Shown: piece by piece, positions 25,190 to 37,165 of the stretch
Layout: every line of letters begins with the position of its first letter
Numbering within the stretch: the first letter of the stretch is position 1
Assembly: GCA_028583685.1 (NCBI GenBank)
Contig: JAMXIF010001194.1
Coordinates: 5,115,130 to 5,179,129 of the forward strand
Source of the DNA: Petaurus breviceps papuanus
Taxonomy: Eukaryota > Chordata > Mammalia > Diprotodontia > Petauridae
Length of the DNA stretch: 64,000 nucleotides
Direction of reading: 5' to 3'
Position numbers and translations under genes: made by a program
The notes under the pieces: model-generated
Databases searched by the model: none
What the model saw: the letters and a program-made list of their open reading frames with translations, nothing else
Told to the model about the DNA's origin: nothing

Positions 25190-26060
25190 CCTAACATTGT
25201 GGAGGTTTGGTGGTGTTCTATGATATCTTCCCACAAGACCCTGAGAATCAAGAGGTTTCTCACAAAAAAGCAGAAGCAAAATCATGACTGAGTGGATTTG
25301 AATGAAAACTGGCAACGATATCAGGTACAACTCAAAGGAGACATTGGAGAGGGACCAAGTTGAGTTTATAAAGAACTGTCTGTGAAATGATGTAAATTCA
25401 TACACTTTGCCAGGCTCTTGCTCTTTATAAGAAGTACTCCCTTCTCATTCTGGAAGCTGTCTGCTAAGGTGCAAACATTAAAAAAAAAGTTATTGTTGAA
25501 GACTGCTCCTGCCATTTTGTTTTCATAGAGTGAATTGATCAATAAAATTACATGATATTTTCAATAGCTGTCTTCTGTATCCCTTTTTGTATAGGAATTG
25601 TACATTTGAGGTTATACCATACACAGCAGTGGCAATAATGAATCAATTTCAAATCTTGTCTCAAACAGTAGCTGTGTGATCCAGACCAAGAATCTGTTTC
25701 CTCTTGTATAGAATGGAGATAATGAGGTGGTTATAGGGATCAAATGAGAATAGGTACAATATGATTTGCAAAACTTCAGTTCTACAAAAACCAGGAGCTA
25801 TCTCAGCCATATTATGTGACACTGGCTTTGTGCTGATCAAGGGCATAGAAATAAATTACCTGTTGATCCATAGCTTATTTTACTGATGAGATCAGCTGTT
25901 ATGTTCCATACTATTGTGAGCTTGTGATTATTGACATTGACAGCATCTTGAATAGCATATTCATATTGAAGGACCCCAACTACCATTGTGGGAACTAGAA
26001 TGATTTCAGGGAAATGACTTATTTATTTGCTGAAAATACAAATCTGCTAATATAGGACTT
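25190..26060. other. Unassigned insert between CR1/L3 halves
   Basis: No protein-like frame. A decayed MIR lies at about 25640-25800 (ctcaaacagtagctgtgtga, aatggagataatgagg). The rest is not recognised; see findings. Confidence 0.4.
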
Positions 26061-26141
26061 CTATGAAAAAAAAAACTGAGAAAGACATTATAGATATCTT
26101 CAAGCATTAGAAGGGCTGTCCTGTGGAAGAAGGTTTAGAGT

Positions 26142-26298
26142 CCAGGGATGGGGGAACCTGCAGCCTCGAAGCCACATGTGTGGCCTTCTAGGTCCTTGGG
26201 TGTGACCTTTTGACTGAGTCCAAGTTTTATAGAATAAATCCTTTTATTAAGGGGATTTGTTCTGTGTGGCCTCAAGGCCACAGGTTCCCCATCCCTGG
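26142..26298. mobile_element. hAT-type non-autonomous DNA transposon (Charlie-like MITE)
   Basis: 157 bases with near-perfect terminal inverted repeats: ccagggatgggggaacctg at the left and caggttccccatccctgg at the right, followed inward by a second matching block (gcctcgaagccacatgtg versus its reverse complement). Flanked by a diverged 8-base duplication (tttagagt / tttaacct). The 8-base duplication and CAGGG ends are hAT features. It has no coding capacity. Confidence 0.8.
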
Positions 26299-26744
26299 CT
26301 TTAACCTATACTGTTTGGTCCCAGAAAGCAAAACTGTTACTAATGAGTAGAAGTTGACAAAAAACAAATTTAGGCTTGATGTTGGGAGAAATTTTTTTTA
26401 ACTATTAGAGCTATCCAAATATGTAATAGGCCACCTTTGTAGGTAGTGAGTCCCCCCATCTTGGGAGATCTTCAAGGAGAAACTTTAATGATTACTTATC
26501 AGGATGGTTACTTTATCAGGTATGTTGTAATGGGTATGGATTGAACTAAATGGGCAGTGACATTCATTCCAACCTTTAAATTCTGTGATTGTATTTTTCT
26601 GATAAGGTCTCTCTGCTTTAATTCTCTCCCTACTCCAGTCAGTTGTCAAATTGATCTTCTTAAAGCATAAGTCGGACCCTTTTGTTAAATCAATTCCAGT
26701 GGTTCTCTCACCTCCAGGACCAAATATAACCTTACTTTTCTTTT

Positions 26745-27335
26745 GTCATTTTAAAAAAGATTAATTTTTCCCCAATTACATGTAAAAATAGGTTTTTTAA
26801 AATGCATTTTAGAGGGGGGGAAGGCAGGGCAATTGGGATTAAGTGACTTGCCCAAGGTCACAGGGCTACTAAGTGTTAAATCTGGATTTGAACTCAGGTC
26901 CTCCTGACTCTAGGAGTGCTCTATTCACTGCACCACCTAGTCACCCCCTAAAAATAGTTTTTAACTGATTATTTTTGAGTTCCAGATTCTTTCCCTTACC
27001 TCCTCTACCATTGAGAAGGCAAGCATTTGATATAGATTATACAAATGCAGTTATTCAAAACATATTTCCATGTTTGGAAAGAAAACACAGATAAGAAAAA
27101 ACAAGAAAAAGAAAGTAAAGAAAAAGTATGCTTTGATCTGCATTCAGACTCCATCAGTTCTTTCTCTGGTGATGGACAGAATTTTTCATAATAAATCCTT
27201 CAGAATTATCTTGGATCATTATATTGCTGAAAATATCTAAGTCATTCAGTTGATCAACATTTAATATTGCTGTTACTCGTCTGTTTCTGCTCATTTCACT
27301 TTGCATCAGTTCATGTAAGTCTTTTCAGGTTTTTT
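26745..27335 (-). mobile_element. L1 3'-end fragment, minus strand
   Basis: Starts with a T/A-rich reverse poly(A) (ttttccccaattacatgtaa) and continues with gagttccagattctttccct and tgctcatttcactttgcatc, as in other L1 copies here. Split by a SINE at 26816-26946. Confidence 0.6.
26816..26946 (-). mobile_element. tRNA-type SINE, minus strand
   Basis: ggcagggcaattgggattaa, ggatttgaactcaggtcctc, gcaccacctagtcacccc. Confidence 0.8.
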
Positions 27336-27769
27336 TTTTTCTGGATTCTCCCTACTTTTCCAGGCACCTTATACCTCACTCACCCCCATGTACTCTGTGC
27401 CCTCCTTGCTGTTCTTCTATATAATACTCCATGTCCTCATTTTCACCATATGTTCCCCATGTATGGCACTTTTTCATTCTTCTACCTCCTGGCTTCCCAG
27501 GCTTCCTTCACATTGTAGCTAAAGTCCTACCTTCTGCATGAAGGCTTTCCTATCGCTCCTTAACCTTAGTGGCTTTCTTCTGAGATTATCTCTACCTTAC
27601 TCTGTATATATCCAGTTGGTATGTAGTACCAACTCATAATCATATACTGCTCTGTAATTGTTTACATGTTTTCCACTCCATTAGACTGTGAGCTTCTTGA
27701 AGGCAGGATCTATTTTTATATCCTCAGTGCTAAGTAGAGTGCCTAGAGCATTTTTGTTGTTTCTCCTTC

Positions 27770-28003
27770 ATGTCCAACTCTTTCTTGACCCCATTTAGGT
27801 TTTCTTGGCAAAGATATTGGGAGTGGTTCACCATTTCCTTCCCCGGCTCACTTTACAAATGAGGAGCTAAGACAAACAGTTAAATGACTTGCCCAGGGTC
27901 ACTCAGCTACTAAGTGTCTGAAATGAGATTTTAATTCAGGAATATGAATCTTCCTGAGTCCAGGCCCCATACTGTATCCACTCAGCCACCCAGCTGCCCT
28001 GCC
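27770..28003 (-). mobile_element. tRNA SINE with RTE-type tail, minus strand
   Basis: Tail complement first (catgtccaactctttcttga, ccccatttaggttttcttgg, caccatttccttccccggct), then body and head (actgtatccactcagccac). Inserted into the L2-like end between gcctagagca and gcctggagca. Confidence 0.75.
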
Positions 28004-28959
28004 TGGAGCAAGAGCCTAATGAATGCTTGTTGATTTGATTGAATTAAACTTACATTTAATTGCAAATTCCTTTTGTTTTCTATTTTCATGTATAGTACAA
28101 ATATAAAAATTGATATGATTCAGTTCTTGTATAATGTCAATTTAGTCACTGGATACTAATAGTTAACATTTATATAGATAATTTAAAAACTGTAATTCTT
28201 GTCTGCCTTTGTCCACTTTTCTACTACTTTCACTGTAGAAATGGAAGGGGACTACATAGGATTGAAGGCTATTTTGTAGTTTTCTTTTTGCTTGGCCTTT
28301 CTTAGCCAAATAATTCGTTATTGTGGCCGATCAATTGATAATGATCCCCTCTGTACTTAAGTAGGTTGGTCTTTGGAAGGCACACAGAGTCTATTGCCAG
28401 ACTTATATACATGGTATAAAAAATGTCAACCTTCCTACTTGATCCTTTTCCTCTCTTTCACTCTCCCTACCTATACCTGACCTCCATTCCAGCAGTATAT
28501 GACCATGGGCTAGAAATATCTGTTTGACTATAAAACAGATTATCAGTCAACTACATCAAAGTAGCGAAATTGATACTAGATTCTTAGTAAATTATTTTCA
28601 CAGCTAAAAGAGGGCCAACATGACCATGTATGATCTGTGTCAAGTATAAACAGATTGCAGCCTATTTCAAGAAAAATTCAACTCTGTAAAAGTTGGCTAA
28701 GTGTCTACTCTGTCTACTGCTTCTCTTGATGCTACTGACTGTGTAACATGAATCCTTATCTAAAGAAGTTTAAAATCTTTTTGTAGAAGTATTCAACTCA
28801 TATTTATGTACTGTTCCATAGTAAGCTTTAACATAAAAAAGGCTGTTAAATCCCAATACTTATTAATATAAGCAGCCTGTCACAGTGAGTAGAAAGAACA
28901 CTCAACTAGTAGGGGTTGGTGATCTTGGGCTCTCCAAGAATTTCAGTTTCCTCATTCAT

Positions 28960-29545
28960 AAAATGAACATTTTAGTAATTACTTAAAGATTCTAAAATCC
29001 AAATTGCTTTCTAGAATATATATAGACCAGTATGTTAGACCAAGTCACAGCTCTACCCCTATTTTAGAATACCAATATATGTATGGCTTGCTTTTTATAG
29101 CACCCCTACTGGAAATTTACTTTTTCTATCTTTTTATCATCTTTGCCAACTTTTGGGGAAAGAGGTATGGTTATGAGGTGAAACCTAGAGTTGTTTTGAT
29201 TTTCATTTTTCTTATTGGTGATTCAGAGTGAACTTTTAAATGTTGTTAAAAGTTTGTGATTTTTCCTTTTGAGACATCTGCTCCTATCCCTTGACTACTT
29301 ATCCACTGAAGAATGGCTTTTTATGTACATATATAACACATACATATATGTGTTAACACACACGTGTATCCATACACATATACCATGTATGCATGTATGT
29401 TTGTATGTTAATTTCCTATACCTGATAGTTTGAATATCTAACTCTTATCAGAGATATTTGATTAAAAGATTCCCCCCAATCAATAGCTTCCTTTTTATCA
29501 TTGATGAATTGATTTTTATTATTTTTTTTAAAAAAATCTTACTCT
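28960..29545 (-). mobile_element. L1 3'-region fragment, minus strand
   Basis: tttttatcatctttgccaac, gaggtgaaacctagagttg, ttattggtgattcagag and cccttgactacttatcc parallel the L1 at 45480-46540. Confidence 0.55.
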
Positions 29546-30099
29546 TTGGTATTTCATTTTCACCTGATGTCTGTTCACTGATTAACTTAAGCACTTAAGA
29601 ATGAAGAAAAGTACTTTTTGCTGAATTCACAGAGCTTTCATTTTAGTGTTACATTTATTGATTGGCTTCATCTTAAGCTTTTACAACAGCATAAATTAGA
29701 AAAAACAGGTGCTAGGTGGCACTGTGAGTCAATCTACATTTCCATGCCTTATCATTTAGATGAAATTTTTAACCAATTAAAGATTCAATATATAATGTCT
29801 TAAGAAAATTTGATTACATGACAATTTAGCAGAATGAAGAAGCAGGAAATTCTTTTTTTTTAAAGTGTTGGCTCTTCTTTGAGAGGGTAAGATACAGGGG
29901 AAAATCTAGGCAGTGAGAAAATAAAAAGTATCAATAAAAATCTATTTAAAAAAAGAATGAATATGTAAAAAGACTACAGAGTAGAGAAGGCTTATAAATT
30001 ATGCTGTTAAAAAAATGCACCTAGACATTTTTAGGAGGCCTTCTGCCTATAAGTAAGTTTGCACTCATTAACCAGACTCCAGGAGAAGAATCTATCAAC

Positions 30100-30280
30100 A
30101 TTCCTCACTCCCTTAGTAATCTCTGCCTTTGGGCAAATCACTTTATCTCTTGAGATTCAATTTCCTCTTTTGTAAAATGGGGATAACCCTGGTCCTGCCA
30201 ACCTCGCTAAAGTTGTGGGGAATCAAATGAGATGCTATGTGATAAGATTTATATGTAACATTTTTGGATTTACAAAATAC
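30100..30280 (+). mobile_element. MIR-type SINE
   Basis: gggcaaatcactttatctct, cctcttttgtaaaatggggat and caaatgagatgctatgtgat in forward order. Confidence 0.55.
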
Positions 30281-30545
30281 ATTCCCCACAATGTGAGGCA
30301 TGTGGTGCAGGTGTTTATTATACATTAACTTTCAAAAATGAGAGAAATTAGGCTGGGGGAGGGTGACTTACATACACAGAGTAACACAAAGCCACTTGAT
30401 TCCCAGTCCAGTGTTTTCTCTGTTATGCTTCCTGAATGTGAAAGTACTTTTCAAACTATAAAATCTTTTACTAATATAAGGTAGTAGAATGATTATTACC
30501 CATAATCCTAAGGGATATCTTTTACAATGATAATCAATAGTACTT

Positions 30546-30723
30546 TATTTTTTATTTTTGCCTTTTGGAGGACAATTGGGGTTAAGTAACTAAGTAACTT
30601 ATCCAAGGTTACACGGCTAGTTTTTTTTTGTGTGTGGGTGTTAAGTGTCTGAGGTCAGAACTGAACTTGGGTCATTCTGACTCCAGGGCCAGCTCTTTAC
30701 TCACTGTGCCACCTAGCCGCCCC
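30546..30723 (-). mobile_element. tRNA-type SINE, minus strand
   Basis: tgccttttggaggacaattg, duplicated taagtaac unit, tgactccagggccagctc, tgccacctagccgcccc. Confidence 0.85.
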
Positions 30724-30734
30724 AATTTTAGAAG

Positions 30735-30860
30735 AGGTCATGTGGCATAGTGGATAGGGGAGCCAATCTTGGAATCAGAAAGGCCTGGATTCAAGCTCTG
30801 CCTCTGACATAACATGGACCTTAAGACAGTGGGGAATTTGTTTATCTCTCAGTGCCCCCA
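30735..30860 (+). mobile_element. MIR-type SINE head
   Basis: gtggcatagtggatagggg, ttggaatcagaaaggcctgg, attcaagctctgcctctgac. Confidence 0.6.
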
Positions 30861-30999
30861 GACAGCTCCCTAAGACTATAAATGACATGCAAGTTGCTTA
30901 TCTGCCTTTTTAGACCAAATTTCCATATATAGGTCTCCCTATAAGGATGAAATCACAGGTCCATACCTCTACACACCTCTTTCTCCTCCTCCCCCGAAT

Positions 31000-32265
31000 T
31001 AAATTGGGTCACTACAATGAAAAAAAAAATACTTGGGAATTCTTTTTTTGTCTACATAAAGTTTGAGTTTAAGCTTTTCAAATAGTTATTGAGCAAGATT
31101 ATGATTCATTATCTGAAAAAGTATTTGATATTCTGAAGCATCTGTGATCTCATTGGTATGGTTACCCCCACCACCAATTCAATTTAACAAACATTTATTA
31201 AGAGCCATTCCCACAAATCATAATCCCTCTGTGCTTTTTCATCCTGAGTGATTCTTGTCTGACTTTTCATAAATCTAAGGTTTTACTCAATGTTCTTAGA
31301 GTCTTTATTTCTGGTTCATTTAATAAGTTGTGAATACCAGTGCTACACTTTGGTTATCCATCTTTTATCATTTGCTCTTGCTATGTGACTAGCCCACCTC
31401 CTTTGAACCTTCATATTCTATCATTAATGAGCCATGGCATGTTTTTAAGGCTTTGCTATGATGTAGATGTTATGATTAAACATTCTCTTTAAAGTGGAAC
31501 TTCACTTTGAGCTAGATGCAGCATTGCCATGAATCTTATGAATATAGATATGGAAAAGAAGAGAGTTCCCCATATGCTGTTACCATATGTTCCTCCCAAC
31601 AATAGATTATTCTGAAATACCTTAGCTGGCAGGGAGTTTTATATCTCAGAGCTGAATCCTACCGCTAATGAGATCAGACTCACTTAACATTGGACAGAAT
31701 ATCACAGAAGATTGAGTCATTATGGGCCAGGCGGGCTTTTCATTTGTCTTCTAGCTTTTAAAACTTCCTAACTCACCATCTCTGTACCTTTCCTTTAGAG
31801 CCATAATGGAACAGACACTGAGCTTCCAACATAATGAGACTTCTACAATCATCTCCTGGTTATTTAAACACCCTAGAGTAGTGACTCTCTATAGTTGATG
31901 GTCTTCTGATAATATCAAAATCAATTCACTATTTGGTCTTTTGCAAGAGTGTCTTGTGAAGTCTGGGTGCACAGTATAGAAAGGCTATTAGTGAAGTCTG
32001 GGTGAATCTGACACACTTAAACTCTATTCTGAATGAATGGGCAGTATCCGAGATTCACGGTTAATGTAGTTTAACAGTATACTTTCATGGACTAGAAATA
32101 AGAAATTAATAGTCCTTATAGGAACCATTCTTCCCCAAGTCACTTTCTGAAAGTCAAATATTCCAGACAATACCACTAATTTACTTCTTACACGAGGAAT
32201 TTTGTATCTTCATTAATTTTGTGGAATTATGGATATAATAAAGTGATAAGGAATAAAAAAAAGAG
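31000..32265. other. Unassigned intergenic stretch
   Basis: AT-rich, no protein-like frame and no repeat that I can name with confidence. Confidence 0.5.
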
Positions 32266-32331
32266 AGGTAGTAAGATAAAGCATCATCACTCAACTCAAA
32301 CTTCCTTCTCCAAAGTTACCAATGATCTTTT

Positions 32332-32493
32332 TTTTTTTTTTTTAAAGCAATCGGGGTTAAGTAACTTGCTCAAGGTTACACGGCCAGTTATTATTTCTGG
32401 GTGTGGTGCTGAGTATCTGAGCCCAGATTTGATCCAGGTCATCCCAACACTGGAGCCGGTGCTCTTACTTGCTGAGCCACCTGGCCGCCCCGA
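32332..32493 (-). mobile_element. tRNA-type SINE, minus strand
   Basis: Long poly(T), caatcggggttaagtaac, gccacctggccgccccg. Perfect duplication ACCAATGATCTTTT at 32318-32331 and 32494-32507. Confidence 0.92.
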
Positions 32494-33559
32494 ACCAATG
32501 ATCTTTTAATTACCTAAACTGACAGTGCTTCCTCACTCCTCATCCTTGTGGATTTCTCTGCAGATGTTGGCACAGTTGCTCAATCTCTCCTCCTGAATAG
32601 TTTCTCTTCCCTGGGTTTTCATGACACAGTTGTCTCCTGGTTCTTCTTCTACCTGTCTGTTCTTTTTTTTTTCTTTTTAAATTTTCTTTTATTTTTTTAG
32701 TTTACTTCATTCATTTCCACAAGATTTTGAGTTACAAATTTTCTCCCCATTTTTCCCCTACCCACCACCCCAAAATATCGATCCCACTGAATGTCCCCTC
32801 CCCCAATCTTCTCTCTTCTATGTCTTTCCCCCATCCCCCCTCCGACTTTCCAGCGGGGCATGGTGGATCTCTATGCCCCAATGCCTATATATCTTATTTC
32901 CCAGTTACATGTAAAATAATAATACCACTAATATATTTTTTAAACATTTGATTTTAAACCTTTGAATTCCAGGTTCTTTCCCTACCTCCCTTGTCACCCA
33001 TCCTTACTGGAAAGACAAGCAATTCACCATAGGCTGTACATGTGTAGCCTTGCAAAACATTTCCATAATGGATTTATTGTGAAAGACTGACTATATTTCC
33101 CTCTATCCCATCCCCCCCTTGTTCTATTTTCTACTTTGATCCTGTCCCTTTTCAAAAGTGGGTGCTTCCAACTTCCCTCCCCCCCAGCCTGCCCTCCCTT
33201 CCATCATCCCCCCTCTCATCCCCTTCACCCCTACTCTCCTGTAGGGTGAGATACCCTATTTAGTGTGTATGTGATTCCCTCTCTAAGCCAAATTCATTGA
33301 GCATAGGGTTGACTCATTCCCTTTTGCCTTCCTGTTCTTGGCCTCCATTGTAACAGTTTTCTCTTGCCTCTTCTATATGAGATAATTTACCCCATTCTAT
33401 ATCTCCCCATCTCCTCTCATTATATTCCTCTCTCACCTGTTAATTTAACCTTTTAAGTATCATCCCTTCCTATTCAACTGGTCCTGTGCCCTCTGTCTAT
33501 GTATACCTGTACACATATATACACATTCTCACATATGCATTCATATGCCCATATACCTT

Positions 33560-33625
33560 CCTATATAGACATATATATGTATGTATACATATATATATAT
33601 ATATACATATATATATACACTTCTG
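33560..33625. repeat. TA-rich microsatellite in HAL1-like copy B
   Basis: Repeated tatatatgtatg/tatata units, homologous in place to those at 22391 and 52790. Confidence 0.85.
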
Positions 33626-33830
33626 TTCCCTTCATCTATTCTCATTCTGAGAAAAGTTTCATAAGTTACAATTATCGTTTTTCCGTGTATGAATGTAAGT
33701 AGTTCAACTTTGACAAGTTCCTTATGATTTCTTTTCCCTGTTTACCTTTTCATGCTTCTCTTGCTTCTTGTAATTGAATGTCAAATTTTCTATTCAACTC
33801 TGGTTTTTTTCATCAAGAATGGGAGTGGCT

Positions 33831-33898
33831 AGGTGGCACAAAAAACTAGCCTTGGGCAAGTCACTTAACCCCAATTGCCCCTCCAAAAAAAAAAAAAA
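33831..33898 (+). mobile_element. tRNA-type SINE with internal deletion
   Basis: Head gagtggctaggtggcaca runs directly into the distal end ccttgggcaagtcacttaac and a 15-base A tail; about 80 central bases are missing. Flanked by aagaatg on both sides. Confidence 0.8.
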
Positions 33899-35856
33899 AG
33901 AATGCTTGAAAGTCTTATGTTCCATTGAATGACCATATTTTCCCCTGAAACATGATACTCAGTTTTTCTGGGTAGGTAATTCTTGGTTTTAATCCCAGCT
34001 CCTTTGACCTCCAGAATATCATATTGTAAGCCCTTTGATCCCTCAGTGTAGAACTGGTCAGATCCTGTGTTATTCTGATTGTGTTTCCACAATATTCAAT
34101 TGGTTTTTTCCTGGCTGCTTGTAATATTTTCTCCTTGATCTGGGAATTCTGGAACCTGGCTATAATATTCCTAGGAGTTTTCTTTTTGGGGTATTTTTCA
34201 GGAGGTGATCTTTCAACCTCTATTTTGCCCTCTGGTTCTAAAACATCAGGGTAATTTTCCTTGAGAATTTCTTAGAGGATAATTTTGAGGTTCTTTTTTT
34301 GATCATTGTTTTCAGGTAGTCCAATAATTTTTAAATGATAACTCCTGGATCTATTCTCCAGGTCAGTGGTTTTTTTCAATGAGATATTTCACATTGCCTT
34401 CTATTTTTTCATTTGTTTGGATATGTTTAATAGTATCTTGATTTCTCATATAGTCACTAGCTTCCATTTGTTCCAATATAATTCTGAAGGAATGATTCTG
34501 TTTCAGTGAGCTTTTGAGATTCTTTTTCCATCTGGAAAATTCGGCTTTTTAAGGCATTTTTCTCATTGGCTTTTTGATCCTCTTTTGCCATTTGAGTTAG
34601 TCTTTTTTTTAAGGTGTTATTTTCTTCAGTCAGGTTGTTGACTCTCATTTTATAATTTTCTTGCATCATTCTCATTTCTCTTCCCAATTTTTCCTCCACT
34701 TCTCTTATTTGGTTTTCAAAATCCTTCTTAAGCTCTTCTATGGCCTGTAAGCAGCTTATTCTTTTCTTGGAAGCTTCTGGTGAAGGAGTTCTGATTTTGC
34801 TGTCTTCCTCCTGTTCCATGCTTTGATCCTTTTTGTCCCTCAAAAAGGAGTCCAAAGTTGGATTACTGTGCTTGCTTTGCTTCCCTTGTTTGCTTATGTT
34901 GCCACTCAATTACTCGACTTCTGAGCTTTTTGCCACAGTAGAACTCTGCTATCAGAGGGTGGAGCTTTGTCCCAAATCACTGGGTTTTTCTCAGCTGCTG
35001 GAGCTATTAGTTGGGTACCACTTCTGAAGCTTCCCCATGCTCTGGCAAACTGGTCACGCACCCCAGGAACTCCATCCTAGATCCAGACCCAAGTAGGTTA
35101 AAGCAAGAGTGATTACCCTTCAGACTGGTTGCTTAGACTACTGAAATCTACAGGCCAGGAGCTCTGAAGCAGCCAGGTGGTGGCAGCTGCATGGCCACAG
35201 TGCCTCAGCCACAGTGCCTCAGCCTCTTCTCACCCTGGGGGCAAAAGCCAACCGCACTCCTGAATTCCCAGGTTCCAAAGTCCATACTGCACTGACCTCT
35301 CACTTTGTCCTTAGCATCTATAGATTGATAAGTCTGCAAACCACCATAGCTGCTGATGATCTGAAGTCCCTCCAGCAGGCAGCTGGTTGTGGCCACCTTG
35401 AGGCTAAAACCTCTGGCTCACATGGGGCTGGGCTCAGCTCCCAGAGCTCTGTGCTGGCCCCTTCCTGCCAGCCTGCTGTACTGTCTTCAGCAGCAGGTTA
35501 GCTTCTCTCTGTCATTTTGTGGCTTCTGTAGCCAGCTCTGTCCAGTCCCAGCCCTGCAGTGATAGTCCTGGCAATGGCCCTTGTGATTTGTGGGTCAACT
35601 TGCCATCACATTGATCAGGCCTTGTCAGGGCCTCTGCCTACCTGTCTGTTCTTGCTGTTTCCTTTGCTGGCTCATTATCTTTGTCAAACTCCTATCTGCA
35701 GCTGTATTCTAAAATTCTATCATGGTCCCTCATTTCTTTCTACACTCTCTCATTTGGTGACCTTATTGGTTCCCAAGAGTAAAATAATAATCTCTATCCA
35801 CAGGACTTCCAGATCTATGTATCCAGGCCCAGTTTGTCTTTGGAACTCTAGTCTCT

Positions 35857-36024
35857 CTTTTTTTGTTGTTTGTTTTTTGCTTTTTTTGTAGGGAGGAAGG
35901 AAGGGCAATTGGGGTTAAGTGATTTGCCCTAGTAAGTGTTAAGTGTCTGAGGCTGGATTTGAACTCAGGTCCTCTTGACTACAGGGCTGGTACTCTATAC
36001 ACTTCACCACCTAGCCACCCTGCT
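35857..36024 (-). mobile_element. tRNA-type SINE, minus strand
   Basis: ggaaggaagggcaattgggg, ggatttgaactcaggtcctc, caccacctagccaccc. Duplication ggaactctagtctct / ggaattctagtctct. Confidence 0.85.
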
Positions 36025-36149
36025 GGAATTCTAGTCTCTTATCATGAACTGTCATGAGAGGTTCCTATAGACCTCTCAAACTCAGCATTTCCCAAACAGA
36101 GCACATTATCTTTTTCCCCAAACCCACTTTACTTCCAATCTTCTGTATT

Positions 36150-36420
36150 TCTCTTGAGGGAAAGATAAAAGATAAACATTTATTAAGTGCCTGCTATGTA
36201 CCAGGCACTGTGCTAAACACTTTACAAATATCTCATCTGATCCTCAAAACAACCATAAGAGGTAAGTGCTATTATTATCCCCATTTTATAGTTGAAGAGA
36301 CTGAGGCAGACAGAAGTTTCTAGGTTACATAGCTATTAAGCATGTGAGGGAGGATTGCAATTCAGGTCTTCCTGATTCCAGGTCCAGTCCTCTATCTTCT
36401 GTACCACCTCGTTGCCAGAG
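36150..36420 (-). mobile_element. CORE/MIR-type SINE, minus strand, well preserved
   Basis: aacatttattaagtgcctgc, ccaggcactgtgctaaacac, ttacaaatatctcatctgat, attatccccattttatag, gactgaggcagacagaag, gattccaggtccagtcc. Confidence 0.8.
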
Positions 36421-36722
36421 CACTGACTCTGGAGTCAGATGGCCTGATGGCACCATCTCCTAGCCTCCCAGGACCACAGCCTTGGTGATAACCTTAACTC
36501 CTCACTCTCCCATACCATACTCAACCATTTGCCAAATGTTGTCGTTTTTACCTCCACATCATCTCTTGTCTCTATTTACTTTGCTCTACTGTCATGGCCA
36601 CCACCTTAGTTCAGGCCCTCATCACCTCTTGCTTGGACTATTGCAAAAGCTTCCTAATTGACCTTTCTGTCTCAGATGTGTACATGTTGTAGTCCATTCC
36701 TCATACTACTGCCAAAGTGATT

Positions 36723-36830
<108 letters not shown>

Positions 36831-36984
36831 CTAACCATTTATAGATATGGCTTATCCATTGATGTTTAATGTCTTTTGGATTATAAAATGTTATTCTGCC
36901 AAGGGATATTGACTAAAATTCTCTTAAGTACTCAACATTTCCTATCAATAGGAGTTAAACTTTGACAAACTTAGCTTCAGATTT

Positions 36985-37165
36985 TTAGGTAATCATTTAT
37001 TATATAAAAGTTACAGAGACAAACGTTTGCACTCAAATTAAGGGAAATTTTCCTAATTACTAGAATTTACCAGAAGTGGAATAAACTATCATGGGAGGTA
37101 GTGGGTTCCCCTTCATTGGACATCCTTTAGCAGAGGCTGATAACTGCTTAAGTATGATGTAGAGA
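36985..37165 (+). mobile_element. CR1/L3-like LINE 3' end remnant
   Basis: agaagtggaataaactatc, gaggtagtgggttccccttc, attggacatcctttagcaga match the CR1 3' order. Confidence 0.6.

Larger units (their letters stand above)
24960..26590 (+). mobile_element. CR1/L3-like LINE 3' end, split in three
   Basis: Pieces 24960-25190 (gcattaagcaaaacttgcag, tttggcctgaagaag, gggacatgatagcc) and 26070-26141 plus 26299-26590 (tcttcaagcattagaaggg, tttaggcttgatgttggg, tccaacctttaaattctgtg) follow the classic CR1 3' order. A 0.9-kb unassigned stretch (25190-26060) and a hAT-type element (26142-26298) interrupt it. Confidence 0.7.
26590..28045 (+). mobile_element. L2-like LINE 3' end, split by an L1 piece and a SINE
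   Basis: Parts at 26590-26744, 27336-27769 and 28004-28045. Blocks include tccagtggttctctcacctc, ccttgctgttcttctatata, gttggtatgtagtacc and aatgaatgcttgttgatttg. Confidence 0.65.
32665..35637 (-). mobile_element. ORF1-only L1-related element (HAL1-like), copy B
   Basis: Bounded by a perfect 16-base duplication, CTACCTGTCTGTTCTT (32649-32664 and 35638-35653), so both ends are original. On the minus strand: GC-rich leader (35637-34910), ORF1 starting at 34909 with a clean 150-codon block (MSGNISKQGKQSKH, then a long coiled coil EELKKDFENQIREVEEKL and NNTLKKRLTQMAKE), followed by frameshifted RRM and C-terminal motifs to about 33760, then a 1.1-kb non-coding tail. No ORF2. A short SINE remnant sits at 33831-33898. 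Confidence 0.85.
32270..36720 (+). mobile_element. L2-like LINE, dismembered by four later insertions
   Basis: Host pieces lie at 32270-32331, 32508-32648, 35654-35856, 36040-36150 and 36425-36720 (for example ctgtctgttcttgctgtttc, tctcaaactcagcatttccc, ttggactattgcaaaagctt). Insertions: SINE 32332-32493, HAL1-like copy B 32665-35637, SINE 35857-36024, CORE SINE 36150-36420. Confidence 0.65.

Noticed and set aside
34457-34909. 150-codon coiled-coil frame as a host gene
   Set aside because: It is the N-terminal part of ORF1 of HAL1-like copy B and recurs in copies A and C.
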